A DNA stretch of 64,000 nucleotides from positions 1-64,000 of the forward strand of contig UQDI01000009.1 in the NCBI GenBank assembly GCA_900539725.1. The letters run 5' to 3'. Position 1 is the stretch's first letter, and the number at the start of each line of letters is the position of its first letter. Under the pieces are notes generated by a model. The model had not been told where the DNA came from, ran no database searches, and saw only the letters and a list, made by a program, of their open reading frames with translations. A program made the position numbers and the translations under genes. Below, piece after piece: positions 1 through 7,900 of this stretch. This DNA is from an uncultured Eubacteriales bacterium (lineage in GTDB: Bacteria; Bacillota; Clostridia; Tissierellales; Peptoniphilaceae).

Positions 1-66
1 GACAGATTAACCAACGTCCTTGAGGCGTGGCTAGTAATACAGGCCCTTTGGGCCGTATGAGAAAAA
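1..66 (+). ncRNA. 3' tail of an unidentified structured RNA (partial)
   Basis: No gene covers this stretch. Two consecutive stem-loops can be folded: 11-30 (CCA/TGG, CG/CG and CC/GG pairs with two bulges) and 37-58 (ATAC, bulged A, GGCCC, loop TTT, GGGCC, GTAT). They are followed at once by the GC-rich terminator at 67-85. Two hairpins plus a terminator look like the end of a non-coding RNA or of a leader cut by the window edge. I could not match it to RNase P, tmRNA, SRP or a known riboswitch. A tracrRNA tail is possible but there is no direct support. Strand follows the terminator orientation and is inferred. Confidence 0.35.
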
Positions 67-95
67 CCCCCGGCTAGGCCGGGGGATATTTATTA
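67..95 (+). terminator. Intrinsic terminator of the upstream RNA
   Basis: A perfect 8-bp stem (CCCCCGGC at 67-74, GCCGGGGG at 78-85) with loop TAG is followed by a loose AT tract, ATATTTATT. It is far more GC-rich than its surroundings. It ends whatever lies upstream and lies before the MATE promoter. Confidence 0.75.
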
Positions 96-168
96 TATAT
101 CTAGGACTAAATATTCTTATAGATTATTAAGAAATATTTCGCTTATTAAAATATATATTCCCATTGCC

Positions 169-197
169 TTGAATGAGTGTAAAAAATGTGTTATAAT
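169..197 (+). promoter_or_regulatory. Sigma-A type promoter of the MATE gene
   Basis: TTGAAT at 169-174, a 17-bp spacer and TATAAT at 192-197, with an extended TG (TGTTATAAT). Expected start of transcription is near 204, giving a leader of about 50 nt before the TTG start codon at 255. Confidence 0.7.
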
Positions 198-254
198 AAT
201 TTAAAATGTTTTTTACAAGAGATATAGATATGAAAGAGATATGGAAGTGATTAA

Positions 255-1595
255 TTGCTAGATAATGAATTTTTGAAAAGGGTTTTTAAAGTCGCGTGGC
301 CATCGGTACTCGAGAGTGTGTTCATAGCCTTAGCAGGCATCATCGACACTTACATGGTATCAAACCTAGGTACTTATGCGATTTCGGCTGTTGGCTTAAC
401 GACGCAGCCTAAGTTTATAGGCCTCGCTATATTCTTCTCGATAAGCATAGCTGTTTCAGCCCTTGTCGCGAGGAGAAAAGGCGAGGAGGACAGACGTTCA
501 GCGAACGAAGTCTTAGTAACTGCCTTTGTCGTTGCCATAATTTTATGTGTGATAATATCGACAGTTATGGTGACATTCTCAGATCCAATACTTAAGCTAG
601 CTGGAAGTAAGCCAGACACACATGATTATGCTATAGAGTACTTCGACATCATCATGGGCTTTAGTATTTTTAATATAATAAGCATAGTTATAAACGCGGC
701 TCAAAGAGGTAGTGGTAACACCAAGATTGCCTTCACGACAAATTTAGTATCAAGTATAGTAAATATAACTTTTAACTACATACTTATCAACGGTAAACTT
801 GGTTTTCCAGCTATGGGCGTAAGAGGCGCGGCGATAGCGACTGTGCTTGGTACCTTTGTTGCGAGCGTTATGAGTATTAGGTCTTTATTCAAGGCGGATT
901 CATATGTAAGAATACCTTTCATAATTAAATATAAAATCAAACCAAGCTTTGATGCTTTTGTAAGCATAATGAAGCTCGGACTAAATATGTTTGCTGAGAA
1001 CCTTGCGATGAGGATCGGCTTCCTATCGACAGCGCTTATGGCGGCGTCCTTAGGAACGGATCAGTTTGCGGCACACAATGTCGGCATGAACGTACTAAGC
1101 ATAGGCTTTGCCTTTGCTGATGGTATGCAGGTTGCAGCTGTTGCACTATCAGGCGAGGCACTTGGCGCGAAGAAGTATGACGACGCAGTGACTTACGGCA
1201 AGACTTGTCAAAAGGTAGGCTTCGTTATATCACTAGTTTTATCCGCGATATTATTATTCTTCGGCAAATACATTTTCGGTGCCTTCTTCCAAGACGAAGC
1301 AGTTATTAATTACGGCGTAATGATTGGCCGCTTCATAACAGTCATAGTTATTTGCCAAATCTCGCAAATCATTTATGGCGGCTGCTTAAGAGCGGCAGGC
1401 GATGTGAAGTACACACTTATCGCATCCATAGTAAGTGTTAGTATCATACGTACAGTAGTTACTTATGTCTTAGTTAATGTATTTCACCTTGGCCTTATGG
1501 GTATATGGCTGGGCGTTTTCTCAGACCAATTCTCAAGACTAATCTTTATGAGTACAAGATTTAAGCAAGGTAAATGGGTTGAGAAGAAAATCTAG
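255..1595 (+). CDS. MATE family multidrug/cation efflux transporter
   Basis: A 446-residue polytopic membrane protein with about 12 hydrophobic segments in two related halves, typical in length for NorM/DinF-type MATE proteins, which export drugs or organic cations against Na+ or H+. The N-terminus (FKVAWPSVLESVF) and the glycine/alanine-rich helices (AFADGMQVAAVALSGEALGA) fit the family. The start is TTG at 255, supported by a GGAAGTGA ribosome-binding site at 243-250; no ATG with a better site is near. It is a single-gene unit with its own promoter and a shared bidirectional terminator. The substrate cannot be read from the sequence. Confidence 0.9.
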   Translation: MLDNEFLKRVFKVAWPSVLESVFIALAGIIDTYMVSNLGTYAISAVGLTTQPKFIGLAIFFSISIAVSALVARRKGEEDRRSANEVLVTAFVVAIILCVIISTVMVTFSDPILKLAGSKPDTHDYAIEYFDIIMGFSIFNIISIVINAAQRGSGNTKIAFTTNLVSSIVNITFNYILINGKLGFPAMGVRGAAIATVLGTFVASVMSIRSLFKADSYVRIPFIIKYKIKPSFDAFVSIMKLGLNMFAENLAMRIGFLSTALMAASLGTDQFAAHNVGMNVLSIGFAFADGMQVAAVALSGEALGAKKYDDAVTYGKTCQKVGFVISLVLSAILLFFGKYIFGAFFQDEAVINYGVMIGRFITVIVICQISQIIYGGCLRAAGDVKYTLIASIVSVSIIRTVVTYVLVNVFHLGLMGIWLGVFSDQFSRLIFMSTRFKQGKWVEKKI

Positions 1596-1647
1596 AACTG
1601 AATAGAATTGCAAATAAAAAATTAATGCAAATAAATACTTAACATAT

Positions 1648-1691
1648 AAAAAATATGATGTAGACCAAGTAGATCTACATCATATTTTTTT
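1648..1691. terminator. Bidirectional terminator between the MATE and rubrerythrin genes
   Basis: A long perfect stem (AAAAAATATGATGTAGA at 1648-1664 and its complement at 1674-1690) with A-run and T-run at the two ends serves the converging genes on both strands. Confidence 0.85.
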
Positions 1692-1700
1692 AAGTAAATT

Positions 1701-2282
1701 TTAATAATTTTCTACGAATATTTCGAAGAAGTCCATTGGGTGATCACATGCAGGACATTTCTTTGGTGGTGTTTTGCCTTCATGTAGGTAACCACAGTTT
1801 AGACATTTCCAAATATAAACTTCATCTCTCTTAAACACTTTACCTGCTTCAATATTTTCAACAAGTTTTTTGTATCTATTGTGATGAGCCATTTCAACTT
1901 CTGATATTTCTTGGAAAACTTTAGCTATTTCCTTAAAACCTTCTTTTTCTGCTTCTTTAGAAAAGTCTGGGTAAAGTTTTGTTGCTTCATAGTTTTCATC
2001 TTCAGCAGCTGCCTTTAAGTTTTTTAATGTTTTATCAAAAACTACAGGGTATGTATTAGTGATTTTGATTTCTTCACCTTGCATTTCATCCCTTAAGAAT
2101 TTGTAGAATCTCTTAGCATGCTCAGCCTCATTTTGAGATGTTTCTTCAAAGATTTTTTGTATTTGCACATAACCATCTTCTTTGGCTTGTTTAGCATAGT
2201 AAGAGTACCTCATTGATGCTTGGCATTCATTGATGAAAGCCTTCATAAGATTGTTTGATGTTCTTGCGTCTTTTAATTTCAT
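1701..2282 (-). CDS. rbr: Rubrerythrin
   Basis: A 193-residue non-haem iron protein that reduces hydrogen peroxide in the cytoplasm of anaerobes, using electrons from rubredoxin or NAD(P)H-linked donors. Residues 1-145 form a four-helix ferritin-like domain with the paired EXXH-type iron ligands (NEAEHAKRF and VEMAHHNRY). The C-terminus is a rubredoxin-like domain with the Fe(SCys)4 ligands C160, C163, C176 and C179. Length and domain order are those of classical rubrerythrin. It is monocistronic, with its own promoter on the minus strand and a shared terminator with the MATE gene. The expected role is oxidative-stress defence. Confidence 0.97.
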   Translation of the reverse strand: MKLKDARTSNNLMKAFINECQASMRYSYYAKQAKEDGYVQIQKIFEETSQNEAEHAKRFYKFLRDEMQGEEIKITNTYPVVFDKTLKNLKAAAEDENYEATKLYPDFSKEAEKEGFKEIAKVFQEISEVEMAHHNRYKKLVENIEAGKVFKRDEVYIWKCLNCGYLHEGKTPPKKCPACDHPMDFFEIFVENY

Positions 2283-2330
2283 AATACCTCTCCTTTCAAT
2301 ATAATTAATTTAGATACTTTATGTAAATAT

Positions 2331-2359
2331 ATTATATATCAAATAAATTATTTTGTAAA
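2331..2359 (-). promoter_or_regulatory. Promoter of rubrerythrin
   Basis: On the minus strand TTTACA (2359-2354), a 17-bp spacer and TATAAT (2336-2331) lie about 50 bp upstream of the rbr start. No PerR-like box was recognised with confidence. Confidence 0.7.
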
Positions 2360-2414
2360 GAAAAGCTTATGATTGAATACATATAAATATTATAGTAAAT
2401 AGACATAAAAATGC

Positions 2415-2443
2415 TTGAACTAAAGCGGGTCTTGTGGTATAAT
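2415..2443 (+). promoter_or_regulatory. Promoter of the YitT-type gene
   Basis: TTGAAC at 2415-2420, a 17-bp spacer and TATAAT at 2438-2443 preceded by TGG. It is about 57 bp upstream of the start codon. Confidence 0.75.
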
Positions 2444-2499
2444 TGATTTCATATTTGGTAAATTTATTATAGAAAATATTTATAGAAAAGGGGAAAACT

Positions 2500-3393
2500 A
2501 TGAACATAACTAATGAAGTACAAAATTTAAATAAGGATAAGATAAAACACAAGTACAACTGGAAGGAGATAGCGCTTATCATAATCGGCATAACGCTTGT
2601 TGCCAGTGCTATACATTTCTTCTTGGTTCCATCCAATTTAACATCAGGAGGCGCCTCAGGTATAGCCATCGTCTTAAGTCACTACATACCACTAGGCGTT
2701 GGACCACTATTTATCTTAGTAAACATCATTCTATTTATTATGGGCTTTATATGTATAGGTAAGGACTTTGGTACTAGGACTATAGTCGTGACACTTGCTT
2801 TATCAGGTTTAGTATGGCTATTTGAAATAATATTTCCAAATCCAAAGCCATTATCAGATGACTTATTTCTAATAATCACTCTAGGCATGATTATTCAAGG
2901 CATAGGAGTGGGCATGGTGCTTAATCAATATACATCGACAGGCGGAACAGATATCATCGCCAAGATTATGCAAAAGTACTTGGGTCTTGATTTAGGTATA
3001 GGCTGTGTTATTGCAGACCTTGTTGTTAGTATATTTGCTGGATCTGCTTTTGGTATGAATATATTTTTATATTCAGTTATGGGCGTAATAATCAATGGCG
3101 CTGTTGTAAGCATCACTATAAGCGGCCTTAACACAAGTAAGCTTTGCTACATCAATACTAAAGAGGTTGACCTTGTATCAAAGTTTATCATAGAAGACCT
3201 TGATAGATCAGCAAACCTTATTCCGTATAAGGGCGCTTACTCAAAGAAGGATAACGTTTTGATTCAAACAGCAGTTTCGACTCGTGAGTACATTAGATTA
3301 AAGGAGTTCGTTAACGACGTAGATCCAACAGCCTTTGTAGTAACAAGCAGCGCGAACGAAATACTTGGTGAAAAGTGGAGAAGATTTATATAA
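2500..3393 (+). CDS. YitT family membrane protein (DUF161/DUF2179)
   Basis: A 297-residue protein with five or six hydrophobic segments (about residues 22-200) followed by a cytoplasmic DUF2179-type domain (about 205-297, ending EILGEKWRRFI). Glycine-rich membrane motifs such as NLTSGGASGIA and QYTSTGGTDIIAK are diagnostic of YitT family members. The family is widespread in Firmicutes and its transport substrate is not established. Start ATG follows an AAAAGGGG ribosome-binding site. It is a single-gene unit with its own promoter and terminator. Confidence 0.92.
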   Translation: MNITNEVQNLNKDKIKHKYNWKEIALIIIGITLVASAIHFFLVPSNLTSGGASGIAIVLSHYIPLGVGPLFILVNIILFIMGFICIGKDFGTRTIVVTLALSGLVWLFEIIFPNPKPLSDDLFLIITLGMIIQGIGVGMVLNQYTSTGGTDIIAKIMQKYLGLDLGIGCVIADLVVSIFAGSAFGMNIFLYSVMGVIINGAVVSITISGLNTSKLCYINTKEVDLVSKFIIEDLDRSANLIPYKGAYSKKDNVLIQTAVSTREYIRLKEFVNDVDPTAFVVTSSANEILGEKWRRFI

Positions 3394-3410
3394 GTAAATA
3401 TCATATTAAG

Positions 3411-3439
3411 ACTGAGCTAGTAGATAGTTCAGTTTTTTT
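3411..3439 (+). terminator. Terminator after the YitT-type gene
   Basis: A 9-bp stem (ACTGAGCTA at 3411-3419 with TAGTTCAGT at 3425-3433, one G-U pair) is followed by seven T residues. Confidence 0.85.
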
Positions 3440-3550
3440 ATGCTATAATATAAATAATGTCAATAGTAAAGGGGCTTAGTATAGACTAATCTTTAAGAGT
3501 AAAGGCTCAATTATATGATATAATATTAGTGATATTGTGAGGAGATAAAT

Positions 3551-4075
3551 ATGCAGACAAAAGATTGCATTGAAAAATATAAAAAAGAATTTGAAGAAGA
3601 GATAAAATCTTTGTTTTGGAAAAGTGATGGCTCTTTGAAGAAAAAGATCTATGGCAAGGTCAAAGAAGAGGCGCTTGACGAGATAGTAAACGATGTCTTC
3701 GTATATGACGATGATTTACTTAAGTCACTAAACCTAAGTACGGCTAAGATAAGTGTCTACTTAGAGACAAAGTATAAAGCAGTTGATTTTAGGAGCTTTG
3801 TTGCACCGCTATCGAGGATACTATTGCCCGTGGCGATATCGTTTGTAACATTCTTCTTAAGTGCGAAGTCCCTAAAGTACTTTGACATCGAAAAGATATT
3901 TGGCGTTACATTAAAAACATTTTTCGCCTTCGCTTTAAGTGCTGTGGTCATAGCTATGCTATTTAGCATTTACTACACAAAAGTAAACGAGAAGAAGCTC
4001 TATGCCATATACATAAGAGATAGACTTAATTTTGAAATCAATAGGCTCATTGCCCAAGAGAAAGCTGAGGTTTAG
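3551..4075 (+). CDS. Unknown membrane protein with two transmembrane segments
   Basis: I do not recognise this 174-residue protein. An N-terminal charged helical part (residues 1-80, rich in E and K) is followed by two hydrophobic segments at about 88-105 and 116-138, then a charged C-terminal helix (KVNEKKLYAIYIRDRLNFEINRLIAQ). A GAGGAGA ribosome-binding site precedes the ATG and a TATAAT hexamer with no good -35 lies at 3519-3524. It is closely followed by the DUF5317-like gene and the capA-like gene, probably in one operon. Confidence 0.75.
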   Translation: MQTKDCIEKYKKEFEEEIKSLFWKSDGSLKKKIYGKVKEEALDEIVNDVFVYDDDLLKSLNLSTAKISVYLETKYKAVDFRSFVAPLSRILLPVAISFVTFFLSAKSLKYFDIEKIFGVTLKTFFAFALSAVVIAMLFSIYYTKVNEKKLYAIYIRDRLNFEINRLIAQEKAEV

Positions 4076-4076
4076 T

Positions 4077-4637
4077 ATGGCTTTATTTGTAATTATATTT
4101 GCCGTTCTTATCTCATTAATCAATGGCGGACGCATAAAAAATTTATTTAAGATGAACCTTAAATATACATGGTTCTTAGTAATAACAGCGCTATTAAATA
4201 TAGCAGTCCTTGTCTATATCACAAGATTTAATCTTGCTCACAGACGCGAGCTTATAATGATATATCCGTATCTTAATCTATTTACATTTTTTGTGATGAT
4301 ATTCTTTTCTATTGCAAATAATAAGTACTTCGCCTTTAACATCATTGCCCTAGGTCTTGCTTTAAACCTTATGGCGATGATTAATTACGCTGGCTTTATG
4401 CCGGTTGTTAAGGAAGCGCTTGTATATAACGGTTCAGTTCATGAGCTGGCTGCTTTAGAGAATTCACTTTCGATGACGCATACGCTTTTAGTGAGCGGGA
4501 AGACTTTCAATGCACTGGCGGACACTATCCCTATAGGTAAGTTCATTAGTTTTAAAACTGTTATTAGCATAGGCGATATATTTTTATCTCTTGGTTTATT
4601 CATGCTTGTGGAAGACGTAATGAAGAGGAGGTCATGA
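4077..4637 (+). CDS. DUF5317-like integral membrane protein
   Basis: A protein of 186 residues with about five hydrophobic segments. The NGGRIKNL sequence after the first segment, and the GNA-less polytopic body ending in DIFLSLGLFMLVEDVMKRR, resemble the DUF5317 family (function unknown). I chose the ATG at 4077, just after the preceding stop and preceded by a GAGGT site, over an in-frame TTG at 4032 inside the upstream gene. The 3' end overlaps the GAGGAGGT ribosome-binding site of the next gene, so translation is probably coupled. Confidence 0.75.
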   Translation: MALFVIIFAVLISLINGGRIKNLFKMNLKYTWFLVITALLNIAVLVYITRFNLAHRRELIMIYPYLNLFTFFVMIFFSIANNKYFAFNIIALGLALNLMAMINYAGFMPVVKEALVYNGSVHELAALENSLSMTHTLLVSGKTFNALADTIPIGKFISFKTVISIGDIFLSLGLFMLVEDVMKRRS

Positions 4638-4638
4638 T

Positions 4639-5832
4639 ATGATATTTAAAAATATAATACTAGGTCTTTTTTGTATTGCAAATTTATTATTTGGTCCGAC
4701 AAAGGAGATAGATGTAAATAATATATTAAAGGAAAGTATCAATACTTTCACTTATAAAATAGAGCTAGAAGCAAGACAGGACGCGCTCGAAAAGTATAGA
4801 GCCGAGCTTGAAAAGCTTAGAAAAAGCAGGGTTAGGATATTTGCTGCTGGCGACTTTATGACGCATGGACCGCAATTAAAAGGAGCAAAGTATAACGACG
4901 GATACAAATTTGATGAATATTTTAAGTATTTGCCGTTCTTTAAAGAAGCAGATCTTGCTATGATTAATTATGAGACTACTGTTTCCTACAACGGTCAATA
5001 CACTGGCTACCCAACATTTTCTTCGCCCGAATCGTCTGTTGAAGCAATTAAAAACAGCGGTTTCGATGTGATTGCAACTGCGAATAACCACGCCTTTGAT
5101 AAGGGCTTCAAGGGTATAGACAAGACCATAGACACAATCAAGAGCTATGGCATGGACAATGTCGGCACATATAAAGACGCAAATAACATGCCGCTTATTA
5201 AGGAAGTAAATGGTATTAAGTTTGGCATATCAGCCTACACTTACTCCATCAACGGTTTTGATAGCCGCGTGAAGGGTACTGACAAAGCATATGCGGTAAA
5301 CTTTATCGATATGGACAAGATTAAAAAAGATGTCGAGTACATGGACGCAAATGATGTTGATGTGAAGCTTGTTTACATGCACTGGGGCGTTGAGTACCAG
5401 CTAAAGCCAAACAAGGCACAAGAAAATACTGCGAAGAAGCTTAATGAACTAGGCGTAGACATAATCTTAGGCTCGCATCCACACGTTATACAAAAGTGCG
5501 ATGTGATTGAATCGGGTGGTAAGAAGACTTATGTCTGCTACTCCATGGGCAATTTCGTCTCAAATCAAAGACGTGAATTTATGCCAAATCGCTATAGCGA
5601 GAACGAATTAATGATGGAGGTCATCTTACAAAAGACGCCAAATGGCGTGGTTGTAGAGAAATTTGAAGCACATCCACTTTGGGTTGACAAATACAGGACT
5701 AACGGCAGGGATCATTACAACGTAATTCCTGTTAGAGAAGCTCTTGACGGAAGCATCAAAGTTGATAGAATCAATCAGATTAAAAATAAATTATTACAAA
5801 GCTTAGAAGATTTTAACAGTATATACAAATAG
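4639..5832 (+). CDS. CapA family (PGA_cap) metallophosphatase-like protein
   Basis: A 397-residue protein of the calcineurin-like CapA/PgsA family, which in characterised members takes part in poly-gamma-glutamate capsule assembly; many homologues have unknown roles. A hydrophobic N-terminus (residues 3-18) looks like a signal peptide or membrane anchor, followed by a charged helix. The metal-site motifs are in order: GDFMTHG, INYETTVS, TANNHAFDKG, YMHWGVEY, LGSHPHVIQ and SMGNFVSNQ. No capB/capC-like synthetase genes are nearby, so a capsule role is uncertain. It starts one base after the preceding stop codon and ends 11 bp before the UroD gene. Confidence 0.88.
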   Translation: MIFKNIILGLFCIANLLFGPTKEIDVNNILKESINTFTYKIELEARQDALEKYRAELEKLRKSRVRIFAAGDFMTHGPQLKGAKYNDGYKFDEYFKYLPFFKEADLAMINYETTVSYNGQYTGYPTFSSPESSVEAIKNSGFDVIATANNHAFDKGFKGIDKTIDTIKSYGMDNVGTYKDANNMPLIKEVNGIKFGISAYTYSINGFDSRVKGTDKAYAVNFIDMDKIKKDVEYMDANDVDVKLVYMHWGVEYQLKPNKAQENTAKKLNELGVDIILGSHPHVIQKCDVIESGGKKTYVCYSMGNFVSNQRREFMPNRYSENELMMEVILQKTPNGVVVEKFEAHPLWVDKYRTNGRDHYNVIPVREALDGSIKVDRINQIKNKLLQSLEDFNSIYK

Positions 5833-5843
5833 GAGATGGTTAA

Positions 5844-6911
5844 ATGTATTTTGAAGACGAAATGACACCAAAAGAAAGAATGACTGCCTTTTCAAAGGGC
5901 GAGCCAATGGACAGATTACCTGTAGTGCCAGATATGGGTGTAACTATGGCATGGTACATAGGTAAGAAGACAAACGATTATTACACAGATGCAGATGTAA
6001 TAACAGAGACAGAAGTAGCTTTGTTCAATCGCTTTCATCATGACAGCGTTGGTGTATCAACAACACTTAGGGGCATGGCTGAGGCGATGGGCTCAGTAAT
6101 GAACTATCCTGATGATAACATCACTAATTTAAGGGAGCCAGTCGTAAAAACAGAAGAGGATATTGACAAACTGGATTTAGTCAATCCATGGAAGGACGGA
6201 CACTTACCAGTATTACTTGAAGCGCTTCAAAAGATAAGAGATGAGATAGGCGATGTAGCTGACATAGGCGCATCGATGACAGCGCCATTTACAGTAGCTG
6301 CATCAGTCTTAGGCACTGAGAATATGCTTAGGTGGATGGTTAAGAAGAAAGATGCATTCCACAGACTTATGGACATCATTACAAAGAACAATACTGAGTA
6401 CATCAAAGCACTTGGCAAGATTGGCTTCGGAACAGGTTTCTGCGACCCAGTATCATCGACATCCATGATTAGACCTGCTCAGTACAGAGAGTTTTCACTT
6501 CCATACTTCAAGAGAAACGTTGAAGACGTTAAAAAATACTGCGGCGGCGCTCCGACTATACACATATGCGGCAAGAGCAAGGACATCTGGGAAGATGTTG
6601 TTAGCGCAGGCGTAGGCAACTTCTCTATAGATAACTGTGAAGACCTTGCTGAAGCAAAAGAAATCATGGGCGATAAGGTCACTATCACAGGTAATGTGCC
6701 ACCAGTTGATGCGATTTATTTAGGTAATGACGATATTATTAAAGAAGAAGTAAAGAAATGCGTGTCAAAGGCGTGGGACTCACCAAAGGGCTTCATCCTA
6801 TGCACTGGTTGCCAAATTCCAAAGAACAGCCCAATAGAAAATATCGATTCATTTATGAAGTGGGGCAGATACTACGGCAAGATGCCTATAGATACATCGA
6901 AGTTTAATTAG
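5844..6911 (+). CDS. Uroporphyrinogen decarboxylase family methyltransferase (MtaA/CmuA-like)
   Basis: A 355-residue TIM-barrel protein of the UroD superfamily. It is not a haem-pathway HemE: it has the zinc-thiolate pattern of cobamide methyltransferases, H240-X-C242 (HICG) with a distal CTGC (C320/C323). Such enzymes move methyl groups between a corrinoid protein and a substrate or thiol acceptor. An AGGAGA ribosome-binding site precedes the ATG. It is the last gene before a strong terminator, so it is separated from the corrinoid operon that starts about 170 bp downstream, although the two probably work together. Substrate is unknown. Confidence 0.88.
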   Translation: MYFEDEMTPKERMTAFSKGEPMDRLPVVPDMGVTMAWYIGKKTNDYYTDADVITETEVALFNRFHHDSVGVSTTLRGMAEAMGSVMNYPDDNITNLREPVVKTEEDIDKLDLVNPWKDGHLPVLLEALQKIRDEIGDVADIGASMTAPFTVAASVLGTENMLRWMVKKKDAFHRLMDIITKNNTEYIKALGKIGFGTGFCDPVSSTSMIRPAQYREFSLPYFKRNVEDVKKYCGGAPTIHICGKSKDIWEDVVSAGVGNFSIDNCEDLAEAKEIMGDKVTITGNVPPVDAIYLGNDDIIKEEVKKCVSKAWDSPKGFILCTGCQIPKNSPIENIDSFMKWGRYYGKMPIDTSKFN

Positions 6912-6960
6912 TATAATATTTTTTTATAGACTTACGGAAATAGTAATATATTTTTTAATT

Positions 6961-6995
6961 AATGTGCGTGTAGCTAAGCTATATGCACATTTTTT
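6961..6995 (+). terminator. Terminator after the first UroD-family gene
   Basis: A 14-bp stem (6961-6974 with 6978-6991, two G-U pairs) with a TAA loop, ending in a T-run. Confidence 0.9.
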
Positions 6996-7033
6996 ATTTA
7001 TAAATTCTATGAATACCCCATAGTCATGGCTAT

Positions 7034-7062
7034 TTGCTTAAGTCTCACAAGTATTATATAAT
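7034..7062 (+). promoter_or_regulatory. Probable promoter of the corrinoid operon
   Basis: TTGCTT at 7034-7039, a 17-bp spacer and a consensus TATAAT at 7057-7062. The -35 matches only TTG. Transcription would start near 7069, leaving a very short leader before the GTG at 7079. Confidence 0.5.
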
Positions 7063-7078
7063 GAATGTTGGTGATAGC

Positions 7079-7900
7079 GTGAAAAAGATAGGAGACTTAA
7101 GAGTATACTCATGCACTGCGAGTAATGAAAAAGAGTATACAGATTTAAATTTGAATATTAATGAAGAAGACTTATTTACTGATGCTGATCTATATAGAGA
7201 AGTGGCTCAAAGAATGAGCCTTGGTTTTTATACAGTTTTTTATCCAATTGTAGGCACTATGGAAGGTGAATTAGCTGGCATGATGCTTGACAAAAACGCT
7301 AATCTTAGAAGATTCATGGAGCTAGACAGTATCGATGAACTATACAATTTAAAGGATTTTGATTTTAATTTGGAGCACTTTATTTGCCTTGAGAAAGCTA
7401 TTGCAGGTGAAGAGGCTCCTATTTGTTTTAAATTAAACGGTCTTTTGTCATTTGTTTCACAAGTTATTGATATATCAAAGTTTTTATTAGCCTTTAGAAA
7501 GAAGCTTAATAAAGAAGAGATATATGCTTACTACAGAAGAAACGTTTTAGATCTATTACTAAAGCTTGATGAGGATAAGGTTAAGCTCATTAGTCTAGCC
7601 GATCCCATCTTAAGCGTTGAGACAGTTGGGCCGAAGCTTGTTAAAGAACTAGTTAACGACTTTTACTTCCCGCTTATCAATGACATATTAGAGTTTACAA
7701 ATTTTAAAGTGCATATATGTCCGAAATTAGGCTTTGCCTTGTCGGACCTAGGACTATTTAATGAAATCAAAGTAGAGACAGATGAGATGAGCTATCAAGA
7801 AGCGCTGATAAATTCATCTTACAGACTCTTTACGAATAGATGTTATATGATTCAAGGCAATGTGAAATTTATCACAGTATTAGGGGGGAACTATGAATAA
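7079..7900 (+). CDS. Truncated, degenerate UroD-family protein (pseudo-methyltransferase)
   Basis: About 273 residues, related to the UroD-type methyltransferases on either side (YPIVGTMEGELAGM, SLADPILSVETVGPKLVKE), but it ends just after the QGNV strand. It therefore lacks the last 50-60 residues that carry the second zinc cysteine. The first motif has become H212-I-C-P-K instead of HICG. It is unlikely to hold a normal zinc site and may be a structural or regulatory partner of the next protein. I prefer GTG at 7079 (GGTGAT site at 7070-7075); TTG at 7034 and ATG at 7061 fall inside the probable promoter. The 3' end overlaps the next gene by 8 bp, which argues for co-translation rather than decay. 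Confidence 0.75.
   Translation: MKKIGDLRVYSCTASNEKEYTDLNLNINEEDLFTDADLYREVAQRMSLGFYTVFYPIVGTMEGELAGMMLDKNANLRRFMELDSIDELYNLKDFDFNLEHFICLEKAIAGEEAPICFKLNGLLSFVSQVIDISKFLLAFRKKLNKEEIYAYYRRNVLDLLLKLDEDKVKLISLADPILSVETVGPKLVKELVNDFYFPLINDILEFTNFKVHICPKLGFALSDLGLFNEIKVETDEMSYQEALINSSYRLFTNRCYMIQGNVKFITVLGGNYE

Noticed and set aside
4032..4076. Upstream TTG start of the DUF5317-like gene
   Set aside because: It lies within the preceding gene. The ATG at 4077 has a GAGGT site and follows the stop codon directly.
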